DNA from: Paenibacillus aceris
GTDB lineage: Bacteria; Bacillota; Bacilli; Paenibacillales; NBRC-103111
Assembly (NCBI RefSeq): GCF_017874035.1
Contig: NZ_JAGGKV010000010.1
Coordinates: 62,001 to 126,000, forward strand
DNA: 64,000 bases
Direction: 5' to 3'
In this document: positions 24,907 to 33,446 of the stretch, one piece after another
How positions within the stretch are numbered: position 1 is the stretch's first letter
Layout of the letters: each line of letters opens with the position of its first letter
The notes under the pieces: model-generated
Told to the model about the DNA's origin: nothing
Database searches by the model: none
Seen by the model: the letters and a program-made list of their open reading frames with translations, nothing else
Translations under genes and position numbers: made by a program

Positions 24907-26093
24907 GTCGATACCTCCAGTGGAATGTCGGATGTAAGCTCCTTTAAAGCCCGTTCAGCCAAAACGGCAAAATAGCGCGCGCTGCCGGACAAAGCCCGTT
25001 CATCGATATCAAATGCCGGATGATGCCATTCGTGAGGCCCCGAAGTCCCCATAAAGACGAATACGCCTGGCACCTTTTTCTGATAAAAAGCAAAGTCTTC
25101 GCCTGCCGGAGATGACGGCGGAGAGACAACCTGCAAGCCTGCCTGCTCAGCAGCGTGGGTGGCCAGTTGGGCTAACTGCGCATCATTAGAGACCGCTGGC
25201 GGACCTTTAATCCAACGTACAGAAGCCTTCGTCCCATAAGCTGCCGCCACGCCATGAACTACCTGCTCTAGCCGGGCAATAACCAACTCTCTTACGCTTT
25301 CTTCGAACGTTCGCAGCGTGCCATCCAAAATAGCTTTATCCGGAATCACATTCCAGGCAGTCCCGCTATGGATGCGCGTCACGCTGATGACGGCGCTTTG
25401 GAGCGAGCTTATGTTACGGCTAACAATGGATTGCAGCGCGGTCACGATATGCGCGCCTGTTACAATGGGGTCGATCCCCGCTTCCGGTACAGCTGCATGC
25501 GTTCCAGTTCCTTCCACTTCAATTACGAAACCATCCGCGGCAGCCATTAATGGCCCTGCTTTGATACCAATCGTACCGACGGGAAGGTCCGGCTTATTGT
25601 GCATGCCATAAATTGCGCGCACGCCCTCTAATGCTCCGCTGCGAATCACTTGCTCCGCGCCTTGCGCTTTCTCTTCGGCGGGCTGGAAAATGATTCGAAC
25701 CGTTCCCCGCAGTTCATTCTCCTGCTGTTTGAGCAGCAAGGCTGCGCCAAGTATTGCCGCCGTGTGGAAGTCGTGACCGCAGGCATGCATTTTACCGGCT
25801 GTCTTGGAGGCATACGGCAATCCCGTCTCCTCGTGGATCGGCAGTGCATCGATGTCTGCTCGGAGGGCTATGATCGGCCCTGCCTGAATGCCCCCTACTT
25901 CCGCAACCAGGCCTGTTTTGAGCGGGTAATCGGCAATTCGAACGCCCGCTTCCGATAACCAAGCACGAATCGCCTCCGTGGTTTGAAACTCTTCATGCGA
26001 CAATTCTGGATTCTGATGTAAATGTCGTCTGATCTCGATCAGCTTGCGGTCGAAATCCGTCCATAACGGCTCCGAATTGGATGGGCTCATCAT
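24903..26093 (-). CDS. M20 family amidohydrolase/deacetylase (YtnL/SndA-like)
   Basis: 396 residues from ATG 26093 (AGGAGGA upstream). M20D features: RRHLHQNPELSHEEFQT, ALRADIDALPIHEETGLPY, HACGHDFHTAAILGAA, PAEEKAQGAEQVI, and a C-terminal GEDFAFYQ. Metal ligands Cys/His/Glu/His are in place. In the cysteine-salvage pathway the YtnL/SndA enzyme removes the N-acetyl group after S-dealkylation, releasing cysteine. Confidence 0.93.
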   Translation of the reverse strand: MMSPSNSEPLWTDFDRKLIEIRRHLHQNPELSHEEFQTTEAIRAWLSEAGVRIADYPLKTGLVAEVGGIQAGPIIALRADIDALPIHEETGLPYASKTAGKMHACGHDFHTAAILGAALLLKQQENELRGTVRIIFQPAEEKAQGAEQVIRSGALEGVRAIYGMHNKPDLPVGTIGIKAGPLMAAADGFVIEVEGTGTHAAVPEAGIDPIVTGAHIVTALQSIVSRNISSLQSAVISVTRIHSGTAWNVIPDKAILDGTLRTFEESVRELVIARLEQVVHGVAAAYGTKASVRWIKGPPAVSNDAQLAQLATHAAEQAGLQVVSPPSSPAGEDFAFYQKKVPGVFVFMGTSGPHEWHHPAFDIDERALSGSARYFAVLAERALKELTSDIPLEVST

Positions 26094-26109
26094 TTGTCCT
26101 CCTTTCCCT

Positions 26110-27120
26110 CTAGACCGGCAATTCCGAGAAAGCTTCGCTAAGCAGTTCGAAGGAACGCAGCCTTTTGCCAAAATCTTTCACAGACGTGGTAATGATAAAT
26201 TCGTCGATGCCATATTTGTTCTGTACATCCAACAAGTGTTGGCGCACAGTTTCCTTCGTTCCCTTGGTAATTTCAGCTTGCTTGACCTCGACGGTGAACT
26301 TGGCTTGTGTCTGGCGGCCGTATTCCTCTGCTTGTTCCAGAGTGCCGACCGTTAAAGTTTTGCCATTTTCTAAATGGATTTTGACATTCTTATACTCGCC
26401 TGCCAGTTCAATCGCTTCCTCTTGCGTATCCGCAACGATTAAGGAGAGAGCGAGGATCAGCTTCGGCTTAGTGCCTTTTTCGGAATTAAAGCCTTTCTGA
26501 TAAGCGTCAAAAGCCGCCTCGGCAATCGCATGATCTCCATTAATGAATTGAGCAAAAACATAGGGAAGGCCGGCTTCGGCCGCCAACTGAGCGCTAGCTA
26601 CACTCGTTCCGAGGATATAAATATCCGCCGGGACTGCAGGAATCGGTGAAACACGCAGGCCCTTCAACGGATGTTCATCATCGATCCGGTTCTGAACAAA
26701 CTGCTGAAGCTCGCTTAATTTGTCCGATAAGGAAGCTGCCTCGACAACGCCCTGCTGCAGCGCTTGGGTAGAACGAGGAAGTCCGCCCGGTGCCCGGCCT
26801 ACGCCAAGGTCAACCCGGCCAGGGGCAAGCGAGGCCAATACATTAAAATTCTCAGCCACCTTATAAGGGCTGTAATGCTGCAGCATGATGCCGCCTGATC
26901 CTACGCGAATGCGCTCTGTTTTGGCCAGCAAATGAGCAATCAACACTTCAGGCGATGAGCCGGCTACCTGCTCCGAGTCATGATGTTCAGACACCCAGAA
27001 ACGGTGGTATCCCAGTTCTTCAGCTTGCTGTGCCAGTGAAATCGTATGTTGAAAAGCATCCGAAGCATTCTCCCCCGGAAAAATGACACTTTGGTCCAAA
27101 ATACTAAGCTTGATCCCCAA
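26110..27120 (-). CDS. LLM-class flavin-dependent oxidoreductase (YtmO/CmoO-like)
   Basis: 336 residues from TTG 27120, preceded by GGAGTG; the family start KLSILDQSVIF lies just after. Features: AEELGYHRFWVSEHHD and LAPGRVDLGVGRAPGG, typical of the MsnO8/YtmO group of luciferase-like enzymes. In the Cmo pathway CmoO oxidises the sulfur before CmoJ acts. Sits between the importer ATPase and the deacetylase genes. Confidence 0.9.
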   Translation of the reverse strand: MGIKLSILDQSVIFPGENASDAFQHTISLAQQAEELGYHRFWVSEHHDSEQVAGSSPEVLIAHLLAKTERIRVGSGGIMLQHYSPYKVAENFNVLASLAPGRVDLGVGRAPGGLPRSTQALQQGVVEAASLSDKLSELQQFVQNRIDDEHPLKGLRVSPIPAVPADIYILGTSVASAQLAAEAGLPYVFAQFINGDHAIAEAAFDAYQKGFNSEKGTKPKLILALSLIVADTQEEAIELAGEYKNVKIHLENGKTLTVGTLEQAEEYGRQTQAKFTVEVKQAEITKGTKETVRQHLLDVQNKYGIDEFIITTSVKDFGKRLRSFELLSEAFSELPV

Positions 27121-27146
27121 GATCTTCACTCCAATCTGACTTGACG

Positions 27147-27899
27147 TTATATGGTATAGCTCCACTCCGGCGTAATTCGCTTCAAAAATTGTCTCGTTCG
27201 CTCTTCCTTCGCGCCGCCAAATATATCCTGCGGCTTGCCCTCCTCAACGATCACTCCCTCATCCATGAAGACCACGTGATTGGACACCTCTCTGGCAAAG
27301 TTCATCTCATGTGTGACAACAATCATCGTGATGCCTTCTTTGGCAATCTTCTGAATGACATCCAGCACCTCGCCAACCAGTTCAGGATCAAGCGCCGAAG
27401 TCGGTTCGTCGAATAATATCACTTCCGGGTTCAGGGCTAGCGCGCGCGCAATGCCTACCCGCTGCTGCTGTCCACCGGACAACTGGCTTGGATATGCGTC
27501 CAGCTTGCTTCCCAAGCCGACCTTTTCCAGCATCTTCACGCTGGTTTCCCTCGCCTTTTCTTTGGGCTGCTTCTGGACGATGACGAGCCCTTCCATCACA
27601 TTTTCCAGCACGGTTTTGTGCTTAAACAGATTGTAATGCTGGAAGACCATCGCTGTTTTTTGACGTAATGTGTGGATTTCCTGTTTGGTAGGGCGCTTGC
27701 AGTTCACCGTGAAATCCCCGATGGTCACCGCACCGTCGTTCGGCTTTTCCAAATAATTCATGCAGCGAAGCAAGGTCGTTTTGCCTGAGCCGCTGGGGCC
27801 TAGGATGCAGACAACTTCCCCTTTTTTCACAGTTAGATTAATGCCCTTCAGCACCTCATGCTTGCCAAATGATTTGGTGATATTCGCCATTTGAATCAT
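27147..27899 (-). CDS. Amino-acid ABC importer ATP-binding protein (TcyN-like)
   Basis: 250 residues. Walker A LGPSGSGKTTLLRC, Q-loop VFQHYNLF, signature LSGGQQQRVGIARAL, Walker B VILFDEPTSALDPELVGEV, H-loop VTHEMNFAREV. Polar amino acid transporter branch. Overlaps the permease gene by 4 nt. Substrate inferred to be cystine or S-substituted cysteine from the cluster. Confidence 0.95.
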   Translation of the reverse strand: MIQMANITKSFGKHEVLKGINLTVKKGEVVCILGPSGSGKTTLLRCMNYLEKPNDGAVTIGDFTVNCKRPTKQEIHTLRQKTAMVFQHYNLFKHKTVLENVMEGLVIVQKQPKEKARETSVKMLEKVGLGSKLDAYPSQLSGGQQQRVGIARALALNPEVILFDEPTSALDPELVGEVLDVIQKIAKEGITMIVVTHEMNFAREVSNHVVFMDEGVIVEEGKPQDIFGGAKEERTRQFLKRITPEWSYTI

Positions 27900-28606
27900 G
27901 CTACGCCCCCCCGGTTATACAGATTAATTCGTTTCTCCAGTAGTCCCGTCGCTCTTTCAATAAGGAACGTGATGCCCCAGAACAGGAGTGCTGCAGCCAT
28001 ATAGGCCTCAAAAAACTTCCAGTTGGTCGTTGCCACAATTTGCGCTTTGGCATTGATCTCGACCACGGAGACGGTGAAGGCTAGCGTCGATCCATGCAGC
28101 ATGCCGATCAACGTATTGGATAAGTTCGGTAAGCTGACAGCCAGCGCTTGGGGCAAAACAATCCGGCGCAGCGCCTGCGGCGTGGTCATACCGATAGAAT
28201 AGGCTGCTTCTATTTGTCCTCGGTTAATGGCGACAATGCCCGATCTCACGACCTCAGCCAGGTAAGCCCCAGCTGTGATGGAGAAAGAGAGGAAGGCAAA
28301 GACAATCATCGGAATCGACACCGACCGAAAGCTCCAGCCTAGAGCTGCTGCAACAGAGTCAATGATCATCGGCAATCCGAAATAAATAAGCAGCAGGTGC
28401 ATCAGCATCGGAGTTCCACGGATAAAGGTTACATACGCAGTCGCGAGATAATGTATAAAAGGAACCCGGTATAGTCGGATTAACGCTGTGACTGTTCCAA
28501 TAAGGAATCCGAAGAAGACAGATACTACGGTTATGACTAATGTTGTCGGCAGAGCGGTTAACAATTGAATAAAAGCCGTCCATATGAACGCGGGATCGAT
28601 CTTCAT
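27896..28606 (-). CDS. Amino-acid ABC importer permease (TcyM-like)
   Basis: 236 residues with five or six membrane helices and the EAA loop EAAYSIGMTTPQALRRIVLPQA, which docks the ATPase. HisM/QM-type family. Four-base overlaps on both sides. Confidence 0.94.
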   Translation of the reverse strand: MKIDPAFIWTAFIQLLTALPTTLVITVVSVFFGFLIGTVTALIRLYRVPFIHYLATAYVTFIRGTPMLMHLLLIYFGLPMIIDSVAAALGWSFRSVSIPMIVFAFLSFSITAGAYLAEVVRSGIVAINRGQIEAAYSIGMTTPQALRRIVLPQALAVSLPNLSNTLIGMLHGSTLAFTVSVVEINAKAQIVATTNWKFFEAYMAAALLFWGITFLIERATGLLEKRINLYNRGGVA

Positions 28607-29379
28607 GCTTGATAACCTCCTTTATCAGGCTGCGAAGCCCAGACCCCCTTCCACCATCTGCGCGTAAGCGGCTGACGCCCTTGGGAAACGATCGGTTGTT
28701 CATGCTGGAGCAATCGTCTCTCGATATACACAAACAGCTTCTCTAGCCCGAAACAAATCACAAAGTAAATTATGGACAAGGAGATGTAAGTCTCAATAAA
28801 GTGCTGCGTGGCGCTCCCCAGCGTCTGCGCTTTCCCCATTAGCTCCATGGCCCCTAGCGAAAAGGCAAGCGAGGTATCCTTCAAGTTTGCAATCAACAAG
28901 TTTGTAAAATTGGGAAGGGCAATAGCCACTGCTTGCGGCATAATAATTCGTGTAAAAGCTTGATACCCCGTCATCCCGATGGCGTAAGCTGCTTCCATTT
29001 GCCCCCGGTCAACGGCTTTGACAGCGGCTCGGATCACTTCCGAGATATAAGCTCCGGAGTGAAGCGCAAACGTAAGAATGACGAAAGTCAGCACCGGCGC
29101 TTTGGACACGTCCACCTGGAGAACCTTCAGCATTTCCGGGAGTCCATAATAAATAAGGAAGAGCTGAATCAGTATCGGCGTTCCCCGAAAGAAGGAAACA
29201 TAAATTTGTGAGATTCGCTGAAGGATCGGTACTTTATACAGCCGTGGCAGGGCTACTATAAACCCAATAACGAGTCCGAGCCCCATAGAGCAAGCTACAA
29301 TGAATAACGTAATGTTGATGTAGGACAACAGTTTGGGCAAAAAGTCGAATACATAGGTGATATCGAATTGGTTTGCCAT
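28603..29379 (-). CDS. Amino-acid ABC importer permease (TcyL-like)
   Basis: 258 residues; EAA loop EAAYAIGMTGYQAFTRIIMP and the FFRGTPILIQLFLIYYGLP signature. Second subunit of the heteromeric permease; C-terminal basic extension of about 25 residues. Confidence 0.94.
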   Translation of the reverse strand: MANQFDITYVFDFLPKLLSYINITLFIVACSMGLGLVIGFIVALPRLYKVPILQRISQIYVSFFRGTPILIQLFLIYYGLPEMLKVLQVDVSKAPVLTFVILTFALHSGAYISEVIRAAVKAVDRGQMEAAYAIGMTGYQAFTRIIMPQAVAIALPNFTNLLIANLKDTSLAFSLGAMELMGKAQTLGSATQHFIETYISLSIIYFVICFGLEKLFVYIERRLLQHEQPIVSQGRQPLTRRWWKGVWASQPDKGGYQA

Positions 29380-29420
29380 AATGGCGATCTCACCTTTCTT
29401 TTATCTTCTTTAGCTTAAGA

Positions 29421-30296
29421 CTATTTCGTGTCTTCTTTCTTCGTAAAGTCGCCGCCCAACCACTGTGTGCTTAGCTTGGAAAGCGTGCCGTCTGCCTTGA
29501 CGGCTTTCAGAGCCGTATCGATCTTATCGGCTAAAACCTGTGCGTCTTTATCGTTTTTGCGGAATAAGAACCGAACTTCGGCTTCTTCAATAATAGGACC
29601 GATGGCTTTCAATTTACTTTGCGGATCCACTAGCGGAAGCAGGAAATCCGCTCCTAACGCGCCGTCCACGCGCCCGGTCGTCAACTGGTTCACTAAATCG
29701 TTAGCTGCGCCGCTTTGATATACAATTTTGATTGCATTATTATTTGCCTTATTGTAATTCTCAAGAAGAGTTGCTTCTGCACTCGTTGCCGTCGTTAAAG
29801 CTTTCTTCCCTTTCAGATCATCAATCGACTTAATCGTTGTGTTATCTTTAGCTACGATCACTTTGGTTTTCCAATATGCGTACGGCTCGTTATTAAACAG
29901 ATATTTCTCTTCCCTCTCCTTGTTCTTCTCAATTTCATGGGCTACGAAGTCGATTTTGTTTGTTTCTAGGCTGAGAAGCAGGTTGGCGAAGTCCATCGTT
30001 TTAAACTCAAATTCATATTCCGGCAAGCGCTTATCAAGCTCTTTGACTAATTCGATATCGTAACCGGTAAGCTTACCGTCTTTATCCAGGAAAGCAACGT
30101 TAGGGAACTGAGTGCCTGTTCCAACGATAATTTTCTTCGCCTTGACCGGCTCAGCAGATGTGGCGGCAGGCGCTTTCGCCCCTTCAGCCGCAGCTGCTTT
30201 GGGGGATGCCCCCGTTTCCGTGCTCTTCGAGCCGCAGCCTGCAGCTACCAGTGTTAAAGCTAATGTGGTTACCACAAGTGTTGTTAGTTTCTTCAT
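29421..30296 (-). CDS. Amino-acid ABC importer substrate-binding lipoprotein (TcyJ/TcyK-like)
   Basis: 291 residues. Lipobox LVAAGC, Ala/Pro-rich linker, then a SBP_bac_3 domain (VGTGTQFPNVAFLDKDGKLTG, GYDIELVKEL). First structural gene of the cluster; GGAGGG upstream of its ATG. Captures the amino acid outside the membrane. One binding protein is present where B. subtilis has two. Confidence 0.94.
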   Translation of the reverse strand: MKKLTTLVVTTLALTLVAAGCGSKSTETGASPKAAAAEGAKAPAATSAEPVKAKKIIVGTGTQFPNVAFLDKDGKLTGYDIELVKELDKRLPEYEFEFKTMDFANLLLSLETNKIDFVAHEIEKNKEREEKYLFNNEPYAYWKTKVIVAKDNTTIKSIDDLKGKKALTTATSAEATLLENYNKANNNAIKIVYQSGAANDLVNQLTTGRVDGALGADFLLPLVDPQSKLKAIGPIIEEAEVRFLFRKNDKDAQVLADKIDTALKAVKADGTLSKLSTQWLGGDFTKKEDTK

Positions 30297-30446
30297 CGTG
30301 AATCCCTCCGTATGATCTATCTATTTTAATCTTTATAATTCCTACCTGTTTTGTATGAATTATTGCTATGCATTTAATTTATCATCAAGTTCCAGAACTG
30401 GATAATAGAGTTTTTCTATATACATATTCAATAATCGAATCATTCC
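30297..30446 (-). promoter_or_regulatory. Promoter region of the sulfur-salvage operon
   Basis: AT-rich, with a possible -35/-10 pair TTCATA-N16-TATAAA ending about 35 nt before the binding-protein gene, and AT-rich partial palindromes typical of LysR sites upstream. Exact operator not resolved. Confidence 0.45.
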
Positions 30447-31331
30447 TTATTTCACGGTCGTGATTCCTTTGCATATATCCAATGCGTTATTGAAAAAAAG
30501 TCCGCTCTCTCCGTTCAGGGCGATGATGTTCGTCTGCAAGGAAATACCCGAGGTTTCGGGAAATTCGATCGGAAACAGCTTGTTTTCCCGAACTTCCTGT
30601 TCGACACATAAACTTGGCAGGAAGGCGATGCCTACGCGCTGCAGCACCAGTTTCTTAGCCGTTTCCAAATTATCCGTTTGAAATTCAATATTGGGGGGCT
30701 GGCTCATGCTGGCAAATAGTCGGTGGATGCGCATCCAGTCCAAAGAACCACATTCGAAAAAGACAAGCGGGTGCTCGCCAATCTCCTCAATTGAAACAAT
30801 ACCGCTGCCTATGAATGGATGATCCTCATACACGTATAAACGGATTGGATCTTCATAAACCTTCGTCGAAAGGAGGTTAGGATGACTTATGTTTCGAACA
30901 AAGCCCACATCCAATTCGCGATTCAGTACCTTATTAACGATATCCTCCGTAGTGGCAGTCGTTAGCTTGAAATTGACGTCCGGATATTTACGCTTCATCT
31001 TCGGCACTAATTCGGGAATGACATAGTTCGAAACAGAAACCGTACAGCCTATTCGGAGCTCATTGGGCAGCGTCCTTTTTTGCTTTAATTGGATTTTGCT
31101 CTTTTGAAAAGTTTGCAGAAGCTGCTGCGCATAAGGCAGGAACCTTCTCCCCTCATCCGTCAAAGAAACCTGTTTCCCGATGCGGTCGAATAACCGGCAA
31201 TCAAGCTCACGTTCAAGCGATTGTATGCGTGCTGTGACCGAAGGCTGGGACAGGAACAATACTTCCGCCGCCTTGTTAAAGCTACCGTAATGGATCACGT
31301 AAACGAATGCTTCTATATTTTCGATATTCAT
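30447..31331 (-). CDS. LysR family regulator (YtlI/CysL-like)
   Basis: 294 residues: N-terminal LysR HTH (FNKAAEVLFLSQPSVTARIQ) and effector domain (RIGCTVSVSNYVIPEL). Directly upstream of, and on the same strand as, the sulfur operon, with a 150-bp regulatory gap. In B. subtilis YtlI activates the ytmI operon when sulfur is limiting; the same function is inferred here. Confidence 0.92.
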   Translation of the reverse strand: MNIENIEAFVYVIHYGSFNKAAEVLFLSQPSVTARIQSLERELDCRLFDRIGKQVSLTDEGRRFLPYAQQLLQTFQKSKIQLKQKRTLPNELRIGCTVSVSNYVIPELVPKMKRKYPDVNFKLTTATTEDIVNKVLNRELDVGFVRNISHPNLLSTKVYEDPIRLYVYEDHPFIGSGIVSIEEIGEHPLVFFECGSLDWMRIHRLFASMSQPPNIEFQTDNLETAKKLVLQRVGIAFLPSLCVEQEVRENKLFPIEFPETSGISLQTNIIALNGESGLFFNNALDICKGITTVK

Positions 31332-31441
31332 GGAGAGCCCCCATTACTTCAAAATTATATTAATTTGTATTATTCCTATATATTAACTCGGAATTAAGAT
31401 TGTTACTACTATATGCCATCTTACATTAGGTGTCAATATAT

Positions 31442-31496
31442 AAAAACGCCGCCTCCTGTGCCCCGTATTAATGGGGAAAGGAATGCGGCGTTTTGC
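31442..31496 (-). terminator. Terminator of the secreted repeat protein gene
   Basis: Minus strand AAAACGCCGC ... GCGGCGTTTTTA with an internal hairpin (CCCC/GGGG). Confidence 0.8.
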
Positions 31497-31527
31497 ATGT
31501 GCGCTGCTTGGATAGAAAGCAGTTCTA

Positions 31528-32628
31528 TTAGTTCGTTGCAGCAGGAGCCTGCGCTGCTCCATCTGTGGAAGGCTTGGCCTGCTGGCCTTTATGGCCGAAG
31601 CCTTTTTGCTCGACTTGCTTCTTGATGCTGTCTGTCATGGAGTCTTTGATTTTGCTGATCAGATCATCTTCGCTGATTCCTTTGGCAGCAGCCACGTCAG
31701 CAAGAGATTTGCCCGCTTCCAGCTCCGTTTTCAGTTCCTCTTGCGTGATACCCAGAATGGTTGTCACAGCTTCAGAGTTTCCGAAAAATCCGCCGCCAAA
31801 GCCGCCAGGTCCGCGGTGATCGCCGCCAAAGCCTCCTTCACCGCCTTCTGGGCGAGTGCTTTGCACTTGCTTAGTGATGCGATCGGAGAGACCGGAAAGC
31901 ATTTTATCCGCTTGATCCTGCGTAAGTTTGCCCGCTGTTACCTCAGCGTTGATCGCTGTTGTTTCCGCTGCGACCAGCTTCGCTACGTAGTCCGCTTCTG
32001 TTAAGCCCTTTTCCACCGCGAAAGCTGACAAAGTCTTGCCTGCCTGCAAAGCTTCCTTCACAACGCTTGGCTCTACGCTAAGAATAGTTGCCGTTTGCTC
32101 AAGGAGATTGCTGCCATGTCCTATTCCTCCGCGGTCGCCGCTTGGGAAACCACCTTTGAACCCGCCCTTGAACCCGGTTCCGTCAATTTGCTTCGTTAAT
32201 TGATCGGAGAGGCCACTCACAATTTTATCCGCTTGCTCTTGCGTAATTTTACCCGAAGTCACTTCGGCTGTGATCGATGCTGTCTCTGCTGCAACCAGTT
32301 TTTGCAAATAGTCGTCTTTCGTCAGGCCCTTTTCTTCTGCAAATGCCGTTAATGTTTTGCCGGATTTCAATGCTTCCTGCACGGCGCTTTCCTCAACACC
32401 TAAGATCGTTGCTGTTTCTTTCATTACGTTCCCGCCGCGGAAGCCGCCGCGATCTCCAAAGTCTCTAACCCCTTTTCCCGGACCTGCTTTTTGAGCCGTT
32501 GCACTTGTGGAGGTGCTTGTTACTGTATCTGCGTATGCCTGATTATGTAGGGCTCCAACAAAACCGACACCAAGTACAAAAGAAGCGATCAATGAACCTG
32601 TAAGAATTTTTCTGGAGATAGTTTTCAT
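31528..32628 (-). CDS. Secreted three-repeat, glycine-rich protein of unknown function
   Basis: 366 residues from ATG 32628 (AGGTGG upstream). Sec signal peptide ending AYADTV. Three copies of an about 75-residue helical module (about 68-140, 160-232, 285-345), each with ILGV/ILSV, a K-S/A-G-K-(T/S)L motif, (E)KGL/KGI and a D-Y or D-L; separated by Gly/Arg/Phe/Asp-rich linkers such as GDRGGFRGG. The third module is shortened. Modules resemble repeats found in surface-exposed Bacillales proteins of unknown role. The promoter carries six 11-bp repeats that link it to the adjacent two-component system. Confidence 0.8.
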   Translation of the reverse strand: MKTISRKILTGSLIASFVLGVGFVGALHNQAYADTVTSTSTSATAQKAGPGKGVRDFGDRGGFRGGNVMKETATILGVEESAVQEALKSGKTLTAFAEEKGLTKDDYLQKLVAAETASITAEVTSGKITQEQADKIVSGLSDQLTKQIDGTGFKGGFKGGFPSGDRGGIGHGSNLLEQTATILSVEPSVVKEALQAGKTLSAFAVEKGLTEADYVAKLVAAETTAINAEVTAGKLTQDQADKMLSGLSDRITKQVQSTRPEGGEGGFGGDHRGPGGFGGGFFGNSEAVTTILGITQEELKTELEAGKSLADVAAAKGISEDDLISKIKDSMTDSIKKQVEQKGFGHKGQQAKPSTDGAAQAPAATN

Positions 32629-32682
32629 CGTTTGTTTCCACCTTTTTGAATTATTTTTGTTTGTTTCTTGCTTACAAAACCA

Positions 32683-32757
32683 AGTATAGGCGCCTAACCT
32701 GAATCTGATCTGAGTATAAACTGAAGGTTGGTTGAGAAGTTTCTGAGAATTGGCTGA
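32683..32757 (-). promoter_or_regulatory. Promoter with six 11-bp direct repeats
   Basis: Cores CTGA (plus-strand spelling) at 32699, 32710, 32721, 32743 and 32754, and TTGA at 32732: six in a row at exactly 11 bp. The -10 TATACT lies at 32688-32683, starting 10 bp beyond the last repeat, and there is no good -35: the layout of an activator of the OmpR/PhoP class. Confidence 0.75.
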
Positions 32758-32971
32758 AAAAGGAAATCGGCTTGCCTTATTCTTCATTAGCGATAAATCA
32801 GGCGCGGACCCGCATAGCCTCGCTGCATGAATCTGCCCAACGCCATCCCTTCGCTTAAGGTTCCTGCAAAATTTACCGCTATTTAGGATGCTAGCTCCGG
32901 AATGAGCCGAAAGCATCGAATTATCAAGTATCAACCATCACCATCTGGATTAAAGGAAGTGTCTCAAGAGA

Positions 32972-33149
32972 GGAACTACAGTCCTCTATTTCTCATGAAA
33001 TCGCCCCTTCAAGCCGTTGAGTGGAACTACGATCCGCTATTTCTCCAATTTCAGCTTACACGTAGACTTTGATGGACAGATAAGACCCTGCAGTTCCCCT
33101 CCAGAACCCGAAACCGCCAATTTTGCTCAAATAGCGTCCTATGGTTCCC
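32972..33149. repeat. Four-unit intergenic repeat element, copy 2
   Basis: Direct units GGAACTACAGTCC (32972) and GGAACTACGATCC (33023), inverted units ending in GTTCC at 33085-33098 and 33136-33149. Unit centres 51, 62 and 51 bp apart. Together with copy 1 it forms a direct-direct-inverted-inverted structure. The gene-free stretch 32758-33199 holds nothing else I can support. Confidence 0.75.
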
Positions 33150-33199
33150 ACAAGATCAAACGGTGAGGTGCAAGACGTGAGGTGACAGTTAAGGCTGTT

Positions 33200-33352
33200 C
33201 TACAGCGTTAACTTGGGCTGAACGTGAGAGTTGGCAACTTTAAGAGCGTCAACAGCGTTAAAGTAGCGGATGTGTAGCGCATGAACGAAACAGTCGTCCC
33301 CTGTATTAGGAGAAACTCCAGCTATTTCGAACCGGATCGGGATGTACGGCAT
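33200..33352 (-). CDS. Possible small protein (doubtful)
   Basis: 50-residue frame MPYIPIRFEIAGVSPN... with a balanced, protein-like composition (HALHIRYFNAVDALKV). Shares F-x-I-x-GVSP with the small frame at 18514. No ribosome site before ATG 33352. May be spurious. Confidence 0.25.
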   Translation of the reverse strand: MPYIPIRFEIAGVSPNTGDDCFVHALHIRYFNAVDALKVANSHVQPKLTL

Positions 33353-33399
33353 ATTTAACAGGAGGTTTCCCGTTAAAAGTGAAGTCACACCTAAACAGC

Positions 33400-33439
33400 A
33401 AAAAAAGCCCTCCCCCGGCACCGTTCACGCCGAGATAGG
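33400..33439 (-). terminator. Terminator of the two-component operon
   Basis: Minus strand CCTATCTCGGC / GCCGGGGGAGGGC imperfect GC-rich stem followed by seven T residues. Confidence 0.65.
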
Positions 33440-33446
33440 ACTCTTC

